From Palsa-1439 sp050015495 (lineage in GTDB: Bacteria; Verrucomicrobiota; Verrucomicrobiia; Palsa-1439), in the NCBI GenBank assembly GCA_050015495.1, contig JBEKBH010000004.1, forward strand, positions 1-64,000: a stretch of DNA of 64,000 nt, given 5' to 3'. Under the pieces are notes generated by a model. That model saw only the letters and a program-made list of their open reading frames with translations, had not been told where the DNA came from and ran no database searches. Made by a program: the position numbers and the translations under genes. Numbering within the stretch: the stretch's first letter is position 1; every line of letters begins with the position of its first letter. Below are positions 1 to 8,876 of this stretch, piece after piece.

Positions 1-2
1 CG

Positions 3-122
3 AAACCGGGGGTGCCGGTCAGCGACCTGCCGGTGATCCTGCTGCTGGACAACGAGGCGTTCATGGCGACCACCAACCTGCACTACACCGCGACGCAGGG
101 CAAGTCCGGCGCGGCCAAGTAG
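3..122 (+). CDS. C-terminal fragment of an unrecognised protein
   Basis: An open frame enters from the left edge and ends at a TAG at 120-122, leaving 39 residues (KPGVPVSDLPVILLLDNEAF at the start, TQGKSGAAK at the end). The hydrophobic stretch VILLL and the Lys/Ala-rich tail are all that can be described. Codon use is GC-rich at third positions, as in the neighbouring genes, so it is probably the true end of a plus-strand gene that starts outside the window. No function can be given. Confidence 0.45.
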   Translation, partial: KPGVPVSDLPVILLLDNEAFMATTNLHYTATQGKSGAAK

Positions 123-448
123 TCGTCGGGCAAACCCGCGCCCAATCGCCTAAAGCCGCTGCGAATCAGAGGGGCGATGGCGGTCCATCTCACATGTGTG
201 ACTGGGATGGTCAATAATGTACCTCGTCGCAACGCGCGCTGGCGCAATTGAGTCACCCCGGTTGCTGTCCCCGCATGTATTCACACGAGAAACACGCACG
301 GCACACCACATGCTTTTGCATCAGCAAGTGATTGATGTCCAACGCCGGATGCTGTGTTCCGGCATGTCGATTGACCAAGGGGCGGGCCGAAACGGGAGGT
401 CAACGACGGACTGGTTCCGACTTCGTCTGTAGTTGAGAGAGGCTCATC
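123..448. other. intergenic region, no gene seen
   Basis: This gap of about 325 bases separates the truncated first gene from the TonB receptor. A short open frame (217-432) exists but has no ribosome site and no recognisable content, so I do not call it. The only useful signal is a GAGAG ribosome-binding sequence at the right end, just before the receptor ATG at 449. No convincing promoter, hairpin or repeat was found. Confidence 0.4.
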
Positions 449-2773
449 ATGAATCCGGAGACAATTGGCAGGAGATCGTCAGAAGGCGACCGGGACATAA
501 TCCCGGTCGCGCACGGCAGAACCACTTGGACGACTTCGATCTCCATCGTTGGCGATGAGTCCATCTGTTTCCGACGACGCGTTTCGTCTGGAGCAGCCTC
601 CGCCGTGTTGGCCGTGACCGCGGCGGTCGCGGTGTTGTGGTTTGCGCCGAGCGTGACCACGATCCAGGCCGCCGAGGCGAACCGATCCTCTTCCTCCAAC
701 GACTGGAGCAACCTGAGTCTGGAACAACTTGTCAATGTCGAGGTCACCAGCGCCGCCACACTGACCCGGGTCGATTCCCGCCGGGTGCCGGTCGACGTGA
801 CAGAACTCGATACTCGCGACATCAACCAATCCGGCGCCAGGAGTCTGAATCAATTGCTCGAAGATTACGTGCCCAACGAACAGTTCATCCTCCATCACAC
901 GCCGCAGGGCGACGTCGGGTTTCGGGGAATCATCAGCGACACGGATAACATCTATCTCTACCGGGTAAACGGCGTCACGTTAAACAACCGGATGGTGCTG
1001 GGCGCGGACAACGAGCGCGACCTGCCATTGCTCGGGGACATCTACTCCGTGGGCGTGGTGCGCGGCCCCGCCTCGGCCACCGACGGCGCCGGCGCGATGG
1101 CCGGGGTCATCGACGTGCAAACGTTCACCGGGCTGACGTTTACGGGAGCGGACCTGAACGTGCGCCAGGGTCTGGTCGATGAATACACCGCCGCCGAAGC
1201 GCGATACGGACATAAATTCAGCGACACGTCCGGGTTGTTCATGTATTTCGGCGTGGCCGACGTCCAGGGCGCCCCGGACACCTACTATATTGGGCATTCC
1301 TATTCCGCCATCAACGGACTGCCCCCGAACGTGGCCGGCAAACCGGTCGGGGATTTTATCTCCAACCTCAATGCCCCCGCGTTCGGCCAGCCCTGGTACA
1401 AAGCCCATGTGGATTACGTGGACGGGCCGTGGGAATTCTGGGGCCGGTTTGTCCAGGATGGCGGCCTGGCTCCTCCCACCCGCACCATTTACACCAAGAC
1501 GCTGCCCTCGGGTGAGACACTGGATCAATTTATCACCGGGCGCGAGATTCTGAACGACCAGTACACCGCCGCCGGCCGCTTCAAAAAGGACCTGTCCCCG
1601 GCGTGGAACCTGGAACTGCTCCAGAGCGACGATGTCTGGGCGTTCACGGATCAACGGGCCGGTACGAGCATCCGGCCGACGCGCGACGCGTTCGAAAACC
1701 AGGCGTTCAGCCGGGCGCTTGCGCGTTGGAATCCCGTCGACTGGCAGTCGCTGGCGTTTGGGACGGAGTATGCGCACGTCTGGTACCATGACCCGCCCTA
1801 CTCCGATGCTCTCGATGGGTCGACGGTGGTTAAAGACCGCAGTTGGCAGTCCGATACGATTTCCCTGTTGGCCGAGGACCAGTGGCGGATCGGCGAACAG
1901 TGGACGACGTTCCTGAGTTTTCGAACGGACAAGGATACCTTCACGCCCTGGATGTTATCGCCGCGAGGCACCGTCGTGTTCACCCCGACGGCGTGCGACA
2001 CGTTCAAGGCCATCGCGGGCCAGGCCGTCCGCAGCGGTGTCGAGGAAGAGTTGTGGGAGGAATGGGAAAACAAACGGCGCATCGCGGAACCCGAAACACT
2101 CCGGTCCTACGAACTGTCGTACGACCGCAAGCTGACGGACCAATGGGACGCGAGCATCGACTCGTTCTACGAGGACTGGCGCGCCATCGGCTTTAGTTCG
2201 ACGTTGCTCGCAGAGACGTCCCTGGGTGACTTCCAGATGATGGGCGGCGAGTTCGTGCTGAGCTTCACCAACCAGACCACGCGGCTCACGATGTCGGAAG
2301 GCGCCACGAAACTCCTGCACGCCTCCGTGCCCAGCACCCTGGGGGCCGCCGGCCAGGGTATCACCTCCGCGCCCTACGGGTATGGAAACGACCTGGCGGA
2401 GTGGTCGCCATTTATCACCAAGCTGGCCGTGCTGCATGATGTCGGCAAAAAATGGACCCTCAGTTCCTCGGTGGTTTATTATTCCGGATTCCCCGGGGCG
2501 CAGGCGTACGCCAATTATAACGCGTCCCTGGACAAACCGGTGTCGGGCGCGCCCTTGAGCAGTCCGGGCTACTCCACACCGTACGGTCCCAATCTATATG
2601 TAAACCTCGGCGTGGAGTACCGCCCGTCGGACCATTGGACTATCCGGCTGGACGGCTACAACCTCGCCGCGCTGGCGGACGAGACATTGTCGAAGCGCAA
2701 CTACTATTTCCGACTGTCTGAATTCAGCGTGGAGCCAGCGTCGATGACCATCTCCGCCCGCTACCGCTTTTGA
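449..2773 (+). CDS. TonB-dependent outer-membrane receptor
   Basis: A 774-residue outer-membrane receptor of the TonB-dependent family, which takes up a ligand using energy passed from TonB. The N-terminus is unusually long and polar (about 45 residues), followed by a hydrophobic signal segment (about residues 48-75, ending near TTIQAAEAN). A plug domain follows (about 95-215), with VPVDVTELDTRDINQSG and an SVGVVRGPASATDGAGAMAG stretch typical of plugs. The rest is a barrel rich in aromatic residues that ends in Phe (ISARYRF), the usual beta-barrel signature. The ATG is preceded by GAGAG. It is followed at once by a YfiR-like gene and two kinases, an arrangement in which the receptor may act in signalling as well as uptake. 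The ligand cannot be read from the sequence. Confidence 0.88.
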   Translation: MNPETIGRRSSEGDRDIIPVAHGRTTWTTSISIVGDESICFRRRVSSGAASAVLAVTAAVAVLWFAPSVTTIQAAEANRSSSSNDWSNLSLEQLVNVEVTSAATLTRVDSRRVPVDVTELDTRDINQSGARSLNQLLEDYVPNEQFILHHTPQGDVGFRGIISDTDNIYLYRVNGVTLNNRMVLGADNERDLPLLGDIYSVGVVRGPASATDGAGAMAGVIDVQTFTGLTFTGADLNVRQGLVDEYTAAEARYGHKFSDTSGLFMYFGVADVQGAPDTYYIGHSYSAINGLPPNVAGKPVGDFISNLNAPAFGQPWYKAHVDYVDGPWEFWGRFVQDGGLAPPTRTIYTKTLPSGETLDQFITGREILNDQYTAAGRFKKDLSPAWNLELLQSDDVWAFTDQRAGTSIRPTRDAFENQAFSRALARWNPVDWQSLAFGTEYAHVWYHDPPYSDALDGSTVVKDRSWQSDTISLLAEDQWRIGEQWTTFLSFRTDKDTFTPWMLSPRGTVVFTPTACDTFKAIAGQAVRSGVEEELWEEWENKRRIAEPETLRSYELSYDRKLTDQWDASIDSFYEDWRAIGFSSTLLAETSLGDFQMMGGEFVLSFTNQTTRLTMSEGATKLLHASVPSTLGAAGQGITSAPYGYGNDLAEWSPFITKLAVLHDVGKKWTLSSSVVYYSGFPGAQAYANYNASLDKPVSGAPLSSPGYSTPYGPNLYVNLGVEYRPSDHWTIRLDGYNLAALADETLSKRNYYFRLSEFSVEPASMTISARYRF

Positions 2774-2784
2774 GCCATGATGCG

Positions 2785-3471
2785 ATGACACGGAATATCA
2801 CAGACCGTCCTGTTAGCGGCCAGCCGATGTCCCCGGATGGCCCGATCCGACGATCGTGCCGGCGGTTGGCCAGGATTGCCGCCGCCGCGGCCATTGTCCT
2901 CGGTGTGTTGGCGATGAGCGTCCGGGATGACGCGGCGGGCGCCCCCACGCTCTCCGAGTATCAGGTCAAGGCCCTTTTCCTGTTCAATTTTGCGAAGTAT
3001 GTGGACTGGCCGACCGATGCGTTCGGCAACGCCAGTGCGCCGATTGTGATCGGCCTGATCGGTGACGACGGCTTTGGCGACGACTTCAACCGGCTGGTCG
3101 CGGGCAAAACCATCAATAACCGGGCTGTCGTGGTCAAACACATGGCGAACGAACAAGAATACCGGACCTGCCAGATCCTGTTTGTCAGCGCCTCGGAAAA
3201 AGATCATCTGTCGGCAATTCTTGAGGCGGTGAAAAATACCGCCGTGTTGACGGTCGGAGAAACGGATGGATTCCTCGCCCTGAGTGGGATGATCAACTTC
3301 ACCAAGAAAGACAACAAGATTCATTTGGAAATCAATCTCATCCCCGTCCAGCAAGCCAATCTGAAGCTGAGCTCGAAGCTTCTCAGTGTGGCCGACGTGG
3401 TGCTGGGCAAGCCGGAACGACAAAGCGCAGCCGAAGAGGCGCCACACCAGACAGAAAGGAAGGCGGAGTAG
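2785..3471 (+). CDS. YfiR family periplasmic protein (DUF4154)
   Basis: A 228-residue exported protein resembling the YfiR/DUF4154 family, whose studied members are periplasmic regulators of membrane signalling proteins. A basic N-terminus and hydrophobic segment (RLARIAAAAAIVLGVLAM) form the signal. The mature part opens with EYQVKALFLFNFAKYVDWP, the family hallmark, and continues with VIGLIGDD, VVKHM and CQILFVSASE strands. A TTG at 2770 lies inside the end of the receptor gene; I prefer the ATG at 2785, though neither has a strong ribosome site. It sits between the receptor and a membrane histidine kinase, so a role in passing a periplasmic state to that kinase is plausible but inferred. 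Confidence 0.82.
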   Translation: MTRNITDRPVSGQPMSPDGPIRRSCRRLARIAAAAAIVLGVLAMSVRDDAAGAPTLSEYQVKALFLFNFAKYVDWPTDAFGNASAPIVIGLIGDDGFGDDFNRLVAGKTINNRAVVVKHMANEQEYRTCQILFVSASEKDHLSAILEAVKNTAVLTVGETDGFLALSGMINFTKKDNKIHLEINLIPVQQANLKLSSKLLSVADVVLGKPERQSAAEEAPHQTERKAE

Positions 3472-3472
3472 C

Positions 3473-5479
3473 ATGCATCCCTTCCAAAACATTTCCATCC
3501 AGCGCAAGCAGATGCTGGCCATCATGCTGACCAGTGTCGCCGCCCTGTTGCTGGCCTGCGCGGGATTCATCGCCTACGAGGTTTTTTCCTATCGCCAGGA
3601 GCTGGTGTCGAGTCTCACGTCCCTGTCCCAGATGATCGGCAATAACAGCACCGGTGCCCTCGACTTCAATGACCCCAAGGTCGCGGAAGATCTGCTGTCC
3701 TCCCTCCGCGCGCAACCAGACATCGTCTCGGCCTGCATCTACACCAAGGACGGAACGCCGTTTGCCCGGTATCTTCGGAGCGACGTTCCCAAGCGGTTTT
3801 CTCTTCCGAAACCGGAAGCGAACGGCCACCGGTTTACCAACGGCCGGCTGGTCCTCTTTCAGGGAATCCAGGAAAACGGCGAGGCGATCGGCTCGATCTA
3901 CCTCGAATCCGATCTGGGACGGTTGACGGCCCGGTTGAGGGAATACGTACTCATTGTTGCCGTCATGCTGTTCGGCTCGATGTTGGCCGCGTTTCTTCTG
4001 TCGTCCCGGCTTCAACGCTGGCTGTCGCAACCCATTCTGCATCTGGCACGGACCGCCCGGGCCGTCACGCTCCAAAAGAACTACGCCCTCCGCGCGGTCA
4101 AGCGCAGCCAGGACGAATTGGGGATGCTGACGGATGATTTCAACGCGATGTTGGGCCAGATTCAGGAGCAAGCCGCCGCGCTGCAAACCGCCAACGAAAG
4201 CTTGGAAAAACGCGTCGAGGAGCGCACACAGGAATTGGAGCGATCCCTGTCTCTGCTCCACTCTACTCTCGAAGCCACCGGCGATGGCATTCTCGTGGTG
4301 GACCGACAGCGTAAAGTTGCCACCTACAACCGGAAATTCGTAACGATGTGGCAGGTCCCTGAGGCGGCGATCGCGTCGGGTGAGGACGAAGAAATCGTCC
4401 GGTCCGTGCGAGATCAACTCGCAGACCCGGAGCAAGAACTCCGCCTTGTGCAGGAACTGTACGCGCACCCGGAAATGCCGAACTCTGGTGTGATTGAATT
4501 CAAGGATGGCAGGATTTTTGAGCGGCTGTCGCTGCCGCAGTGCCTGGGGAAGGAAATCGTCGGGCGCGTTTGGAATTTCCGGGATATCACGGAGCGCAAA
4601 CAGGCCGAAAAGAAACTGGAAATCCTTCACGGACAACTGCTGGATGCGTCCCGACAGGCGGGCATGGCGGAAGTGGCGACCAACGTGCTGCACAATGTCG
4701 GGAACGTGCTGAACAGCGTGAATGTCTCCGCCTCGCTGGTGTGCGACCAGGTCCGGAAATCGAAAGCGGGGAACGTGTCCAAGCTCGCCGCTCTCGTTCA
4801 GGAGCACCAGCCCGATTTCGCGGCCTTCTTGACGAGCGATCCCAAGGGAATGGAGGTGCCCCGGTACCTGGTCGGTCTCGGCACGCTTCTCACCCAGGAA
4901 CAAGCCGATGTGCTCAAGGAACTCCAATCCCTCAGCGCCAACATCGAGCACATCAAGGAGATCGTCGCCATGCAGCAAAACTACTCCAAGATGTGCGGCG
5001 TGACGGAGTCGGTCTCCGTGGACGTGTTGATCGAAGACGCGCTGCGCATGAACAACGCCGCGCTGGTGCGTCACGACGTGAAAGTGATCCGCGAATTCTC
5101 CAAAATTCCACCGATTATGGCGGAGAAGCACAAGGTGTTGCAGATCCTCGTGAACCTGATCCGGAACTCCAAGTACGCACTGGACGAAGGCGGTCGGCCC
5201 GACAAGCAACTGATCGTGCGCGCGGGCAAGAACGGCGGCGACTTCGTCGAGGTTTCCGTCACCGACAATGGCGTCGGCATCCCGCCGGAAAATCTGGGGC
5301 GTATTTTCAACCACGGTTTTACCACGAGGAAGACCGGCCATGGATTTGGCCTGCACAGTGGTGCGTTGGCGGCCAAAGAGATGGGCGGTACATTGACGGC
5401 CCACAGTGAAGGCCCCGGAAAGGGTGCCACGTTCACCCTGGTCTTGCCCATACAAGCGAAGGAGAAGAAGCATGAGTAA
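3473..5479 (+). CDS. membrane histidine kinase with CHASE8, HAMP and PAS domains
   Basis: A 668-residue sensor kinase. The start at 3473 follows a strong AAAGGAAGGCGGAG ribosome site and lies two bases after the previous stop; an open frame further upstream is only overlap. Order: membrane helix (about 14-36), extracytoplasmic CHASE8-like sensor (about 38-150), second helix (about 155-178), HAMP, a short coiled coil (ANESLEKRVEERTQELE), a PAS domain, then the kinase core. The phosphoacceptor region reads ATNVLHNVGNVLNSV, a variant H-box in which His-Asn-Val-Gly-Asn replaces the usual HELRTP. The ATP domain has NLIRNSKYALDE, DNGVGIP and GHGFGLHSGAL. It overlaps the following hybrid kinase gene by eight bases, so the two are probably made and act together. 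Confidence 0.88.
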   Translation: MHPFQNISIQRKQMLAIMLTSVAALLLACAGFIAYEVFSYRQELVSSLTSLSQMIGNNSTGALDFNDPKVAEDLLSSLRAQPDIVSACIYTKDGTPFARYLRSDVPKRFSLPKPEANGHRFTNGRLVLFQGIQENGEAIGSIYLESDLGRLTARLREYVLIVAVMLFGSMLAAFLLSSRLQRWLSQPILHLARTARAVTLQKNYALRAVKRSQDELGMLTDDFNAMLGQIQEQAAALQTANESLEKRVEERTQELERSLSLLHSTLEATGDGILVVDRQRKVATYNRKFVTMWQVPEAAIASGEDEEIVRSVRDQLADPEQELRLVQELYAHPEMPNSGVIEFKDGRIFERLSLPQCLGKEIVGRVWNFRDITERKQAEKKLEILHGQLLDASRQAGMAEVATNVLHNVGNVLNSVNVSASLVCDQVRKSKAGNVSKLAALVQEHQPDFAAFLTSDPKGMEVPRYLVGLGTLLTQEQADVLKELQSLSANIEHIKEIVAMQQNYSKMCGVTESVSVDVLIEDALRMNNAALVRHDVKVIREFSKIPPIMAEKHKVLQILVNLIRNSKYALDEGGRPDKQLIVRAGKNGGDFVEVSVTDNGVGIPPENLGRIFNHGFTTRKTGHGFGLHSGALAAKEMGGTLTAHSEGPGKGATFTLVLPIQAKEKKHE

Positions 5480-7205
5480 CACGTTCGATGAAAAATCCGT
5501 GGCGGACAAGAACCGACGGATTCTGGTCATCGACGACAACCGGGCGATCCACGACGATTTCCGTAAGGTGTTGACGACGACCAACCCTAAAAACTCCGCC
5601 GTCGCGGATGCGGAGGCGGTGCTGTTCGACGAGAAGCCTGCCGCCGAGGCGCGACCGGCGTTTACTGTGGATTCCGCCTCCCAGGGGCAGGAGGGATTGG
5701 CCCTCGTGCAACAGGCGATCAAGGACCAGCGGCCGTACGCGGTCGCGTTCGTGGATATTCGCATGCCGCCCGGTTGGGACGGCGTCGAAACCACGCAAAA
5801 ACTGTGGGAGGTCGACCCTGATTTGCAGGTCGTGATTTGTTCGGCCTACTCGGACTACTCGTGGGACGAGCTGATGACCAGGCTGGGCGGCTCCGACCGT
5901 CTGTTGATCCTGAAGAAACCGTTCGATCCCGTCGAGGTGCTGCAGATCGCCAATGCGCTGACCGAGAAGTGGTGGCTGCACCACGAAGTCATCCGCCACA
6001 TGGACGATCTGGAACAGACCGTGGCGGAGCGCACCCAGCAGCTCCAACGGGCCATGGAAGATCTGAAGTCCGCCCAGGAGCAGGTCATCCAACAGGAACG
6101 GCTGCGCGCCCTCGGCGGCATGGCCAGCGGGATCGCCCACGATTTCAATAATTCCCTCGTCGGCATCCTCGGATTGACCGAATTGTTACTGCAACGGCCC
6201 GAAAGCCTGGACGACAAGCCGAAGGCCAGGCGGTATCTGGAGATGATCAACACCACGGCCAAGGACGCGGGCAAGATTGTCAATCGCCTGCGTGAATTCT
6301 ACCGGTACCGCGAGCAACGAGAGGCCATGGAGGTGGTCGATCTCAACCATGTGATCGACGAGGCCATCTCGCTGACGCAGCCGAGGTGGAAGACCCAGGC
6401 CCAGACACGGAACATCTCGATCGCGGTGCAAAAAGATCTCGAGAAGATTCCCACGGTGTCCGGCAACGTGGCGGAGCTACGGGAAGTGATGACGAATTTG
6501 ATTTTCAACGCGGTCGACGCCATGCCGGAGGGGGGAACGATTTCCATCCGCACGCATTGGGATGACACCCACGTCGTACTCGAAGTGAGCGACACCGGCC
6601 ACGGCATGACGGAAGAGATTCGTCGGCGGTGTTTCGAACCGTTCTTCACCACCAAGGGGGCGCATGGCAGCGGGTTGGGATTGTCGATGGTCCACGGGAT
6701 TTTGCAACGCCACCAGGCCACCGTCGAGATCAAGAGTGAAACCAACAAAGGGACCACGTTCACCATCCGGTTTGCGCCACAGTCCCCGCAACCGCAATCG
6801 GTGTCCGTAGCGCAACCCAGCGGTTCCGTTCAGAATTTGCACGTCCTCGTGGTGGACGACGAACCGATGGTGCGGGAAATCATCAGCGGGTACCTGACGG
6901 GTGACGGGCACCAGGTGGAGACCGCGAATGGCGGACGAGACGGGCTGGCAAAATTCCAAAAGGACCGGTTCGATCTTGTGCTGGTGGATCGCGCCATGCC
7001 CGACATGAATGGCGACCAGATGGCCAGCGCCATCAAGTCCGTCGACTCGGGCACGCCCATCGTGATGCTGACCGGGTTCGGTGCGATGATGGAGGCGACC
7101 GGCGAAAAACCCGCGGGCGTGGACTTCGTCGTCGGCAAACCGATCACGATGGCCGATTTGCGGGTGGCCCTGAGCCGGGCGGTTGGGCTCCACGCCGTCG
7201 CGTGA
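5472..7205 (+). CDS. hybrid kinase: receiver, HisKA, ATPase, receiver
   Basis: A soluble 577-residue hybrid signalling protein starting inside the last codons of the kinase before it (ATG at 5472). It opens with a receiver domain (phospho-Asp in AFVDIRMPPGWDG, Lys in LILKKPFDP) carrying an insertion rich in Ala and Glu after the first strand. A coiled coil (ERTQQLQRAMEDL) leads to a HisKA domain (GGMASGIAHDFNNSLVG) and an ATPase domain (NAVDAMPEGG, DTGHGM, GSGLGLSMVHG). A second receiver ends the protein (VVDDEPMVR, LVDRAMPDMNG, VGKPITM). It has no membrane segment and no DNA-binding domain, so output is by phosphotransfer or a partner not seen here. It is the last gene of the plus-strand receptor-signalling block. 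Confidence 0.88.
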   Translation: MSNTFDEKSVADKNRRILVIDDNRAIHDDFRKVLTTTNPKNSAVADAEAVLFDEKPAAEARPAFTVDSASQGQEGLALVQQAIKDQRPYAVAFVDIRMPPGWDGVETTQKLWEVDPDLQVVICSAYSDYSWDELMTRLGGSDRLLILKKPFDPVEVLQIANALTEKWWLHHEVIRHMDDLEQTVAERTQQLQRAMEDLKSAQEQVIQQERLRALGGMASGIAHDFNNSLVGILGLTELLLQRPESLDDKPKARRYLEMINTTAKDAGKIVNRLREFYRYREQREAMEVVDLNHVIDEAISLTQPRWKTQAQTRNISIAVQKDLEKIPTVSGNVAELREVMTNLIFNAVDAMPEGGTISIRTHWDDTHVVLEVSDTGHGMTEEIRRRCFEPFFTTKGAHGSGLGLSMVHGILQRHQATVEIKSETNKGTTFTIRFAPQSPQPQSVSVAQPSGSVQNLHVLVVDDEPMVREIISGYLTGDGHQVETANGGRDGLAKFQKDRFDLVLVDRAMPDMNGDQMASAIKSVDSGTPIVMLTGFGAMMEATGEKPAGVDFVVGKPITMADLRVALSRAVGLHAVA

Positions 7206-7288
7206 GGGCGTGTGCGGTTGTTTGACGGGGTCCGGCGCGTTACCAGCAACGGCCATGGCCGGGCCGGCGGCCCGCCTGGCGCTCCGTT

Positions 7289-8791
7289 CTATTGCAAAGA
7301 GGCGTGAGGGACAGCAGACGGTTGTGAGGGTCCGATCTCGAGGATGCGCCACTCGGCCCAGTCGAGCGGGTCTTCACCGAGATAGGTGTGAACGCAGGTG
7401 AGGACGCGTTGGGGATCGCCCATCGCCTTCAACGGGATGTGGAGGGTCAATTCCCGGTCGTGACGCTGGAATTGGACGGTTTTTTCCGGCAGCTTGCGCG
7501 TCTGATCGAGGACGTCGCGCTTCAACTCGCCGATGTTGATGCGGAGTTTTGGCATCTGGTCGAAGGGCCAGTTGTCGCGATAGCCGAAGGCGAAGATGGA
7601 GGCCGATACGGCGCCCGCCAGAGGCCTCGACAAACGCACGGTCACCACGAGGTCGTTCGCTTCCCGCCAGGTGTGGACCTGTTCGATGCCGACGAAGCTG
7701 GCCTGTTCCTCCTCGGTCAACTGCTGCTCCTTGAGTTGCGGGGAACGTTGGAGTCGGCCCGGAAGAAACTGGTTCTCAATTCGGATGGTAGGCACGACCA
7801 CGGCCGGGAAATCGCCAAATAACTCATTGGCCCGCACAAAGGAGAGCAGGTACTTCCCGCTCGCGTCCACCTGGCTGCGATGCGCCAGTAACGCCGATTC
7901 CTTCACATGAACCTGCCCCGGGGACAAGGGCACGACGTTCCAATCGACGGAGGTCGCCAACTGTGCGGGAGGCAGCATGGTCCGGGCCGGCTGCAAGCCG
8001 CGCAGCGCGGGCCAGTGCGCGAAATGGACGAGGTACGGATACACGTCCGGATGCATCCGGTCTTCGAGGTTCCACAACGCCACGCGCGTGAATAGGTACA
8101 AGGCCTGGTGGTCGACGTTGTGGTCGGAAGGATGCGACACGAAAACTTTTGTCGGTTTGAATTCGCGCAGGTTCGCCTCGATGTCGTGGAGGATCTCCTC
8201 TCCCTTGTACGGCGCGCCGGGACGATAGGCGTCAGCGTAGGGCACTTTGGTGACTTTGGTCAGCATGCTCTCCAATGGCGGCTGGTCGGCCCAGTGCCGG
8301 TACCAGATGGTCAGTGTGCCGAAATCCGGATAGCCAAGGAAGGCCAGTTGATGCGTGTCGACCCCGAGGATTTTGGCGGCGGCCAGGGCCTCCGAGTGGC
8401 GCACTTCGCCCATTACGCGAACCGCTTCCGGCATGACTACGATATGCTTGCGATACAGGAAGAACGACCATTCGTTGTTATCCCCGTAGGTGAGCCAGAC
8501 GATTCGCACGGGCAGTTTCATGGCGACGGCCTGCTGGATGATGCCGCCGCAGCCGATTGACTCGTCATCCGGGTGTGGCGCGAGCACGATGATGCGATCA
8601 TCCGGTGTGAGCGTCGGACAGGATGCCGATGACGACGTGACTGATGGCTGGTCTTGAGTCGTTGCGCCAGCCTCGCTTGCTACACAACACAGTGCTGCAA
8701 GCGCTATTCGTAACACATTGGACTGGAACGACAAGCGACGACACCTCAACCGATGTCGACCTTCCGTGCCGCCGTCAAAGCTCCGTTTCAC
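7289..8791 (-). CDS. exported PIG-L family (GlcNAc-type) deacetylase
   Basis: A protein of about 500 residues with a PIG-L/LmbE N-terminal half. The metal-binding signature APHPDDESIGCGG is clear (about residues 71-83) and the later histidines occur in SHPSDHNVDHQALY. Family members are zinc enzymes that remove acetyl groups from N-acetylglucosamine-type substrates. A signal-like hydrophobic stretch (SNVLRIALAALCCVASEAGA) implies export. The start is uncertain: a GTG at 8791 follows AGGGAGGGG very closely, while a TTG at 8734 has GAGG at a better distance. The open frame continues back into the cardiolipin synthase gene, but that part is overlap. The C-terminal 250 residues are not recognisable and may be a beta-sandwich. 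It ends facing the hybrid kinase gene. Confidence 0.8.
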   Translation of the reverse strand: MKRSFDGGTEGRHRLRCRRLSFQSNVLRIALAALCCVASEAGATTQDQPSVTSSSASCPTLTPDDRIIVLAPHPDDESIGCGGIIQQAVAMKLPVRIVWLTYGDNNEWSFFLYRKHIVVMPEAVRVMGEVRHSEALAAAKILGVDTHQLAFLGYPDFGTLTIWYRHWADQPPLESMLTKVTKVPYADAYRPGAPYKGEEILHDIEANLREFKPTKVFVSHPSDHNVDHQALYLFTRVALWNLEDRMHPDVYPYLVHFAHWPALRGLQPARTMLPPAQLATSVDWNVVPLSPGQVHVKESALLAHRSQVDASGKYLLSFVRANELFGDFPAVVVPTIRIENQFLPGRLQRSPQLKEQQLTEEEQASFVGIEQVHTWREANDLVVTVRLSRPLAGAVSASIFAFGYRDNWPFDQMPKLRINIGELKRDVLDQTRKLPEKTVQFQRHDRELTLHIPLKAMGDPQRVLTCVHTYLGEDPLDWAEWRILEIGPSQPSAVPHASLQ

Positions 8792-8876
8792 CCCCTCCCT
8801 TTGTCGCACGACGAATGATGTGTCAATATCATTCCGACTCTCCCCACAGCCCGCCGGCTTCTCCGCATAACTCTCC

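Noticed and set aside
217..432. 71-residue open frame before the TonB receptor
   Set aside because: No ribosome site, no recognisable composition or motif; more likely upstream control DNA.
3383..5794. 803-residue open frame on the minus strand
   Set aside because: It lies antisense to a well-supported histidine kinase gene, has no domain motifs and is rich in His/Arg/Gln as expected for a shadow frame of GC-rich coding DNA.
7260..7274. CGGGCC-ggc-GGCCCG stem between convergent genes as a terminator
   Set aside because: It has a three-base loop and no T-run on either strand; such stems are frequent by chance at this GC content.
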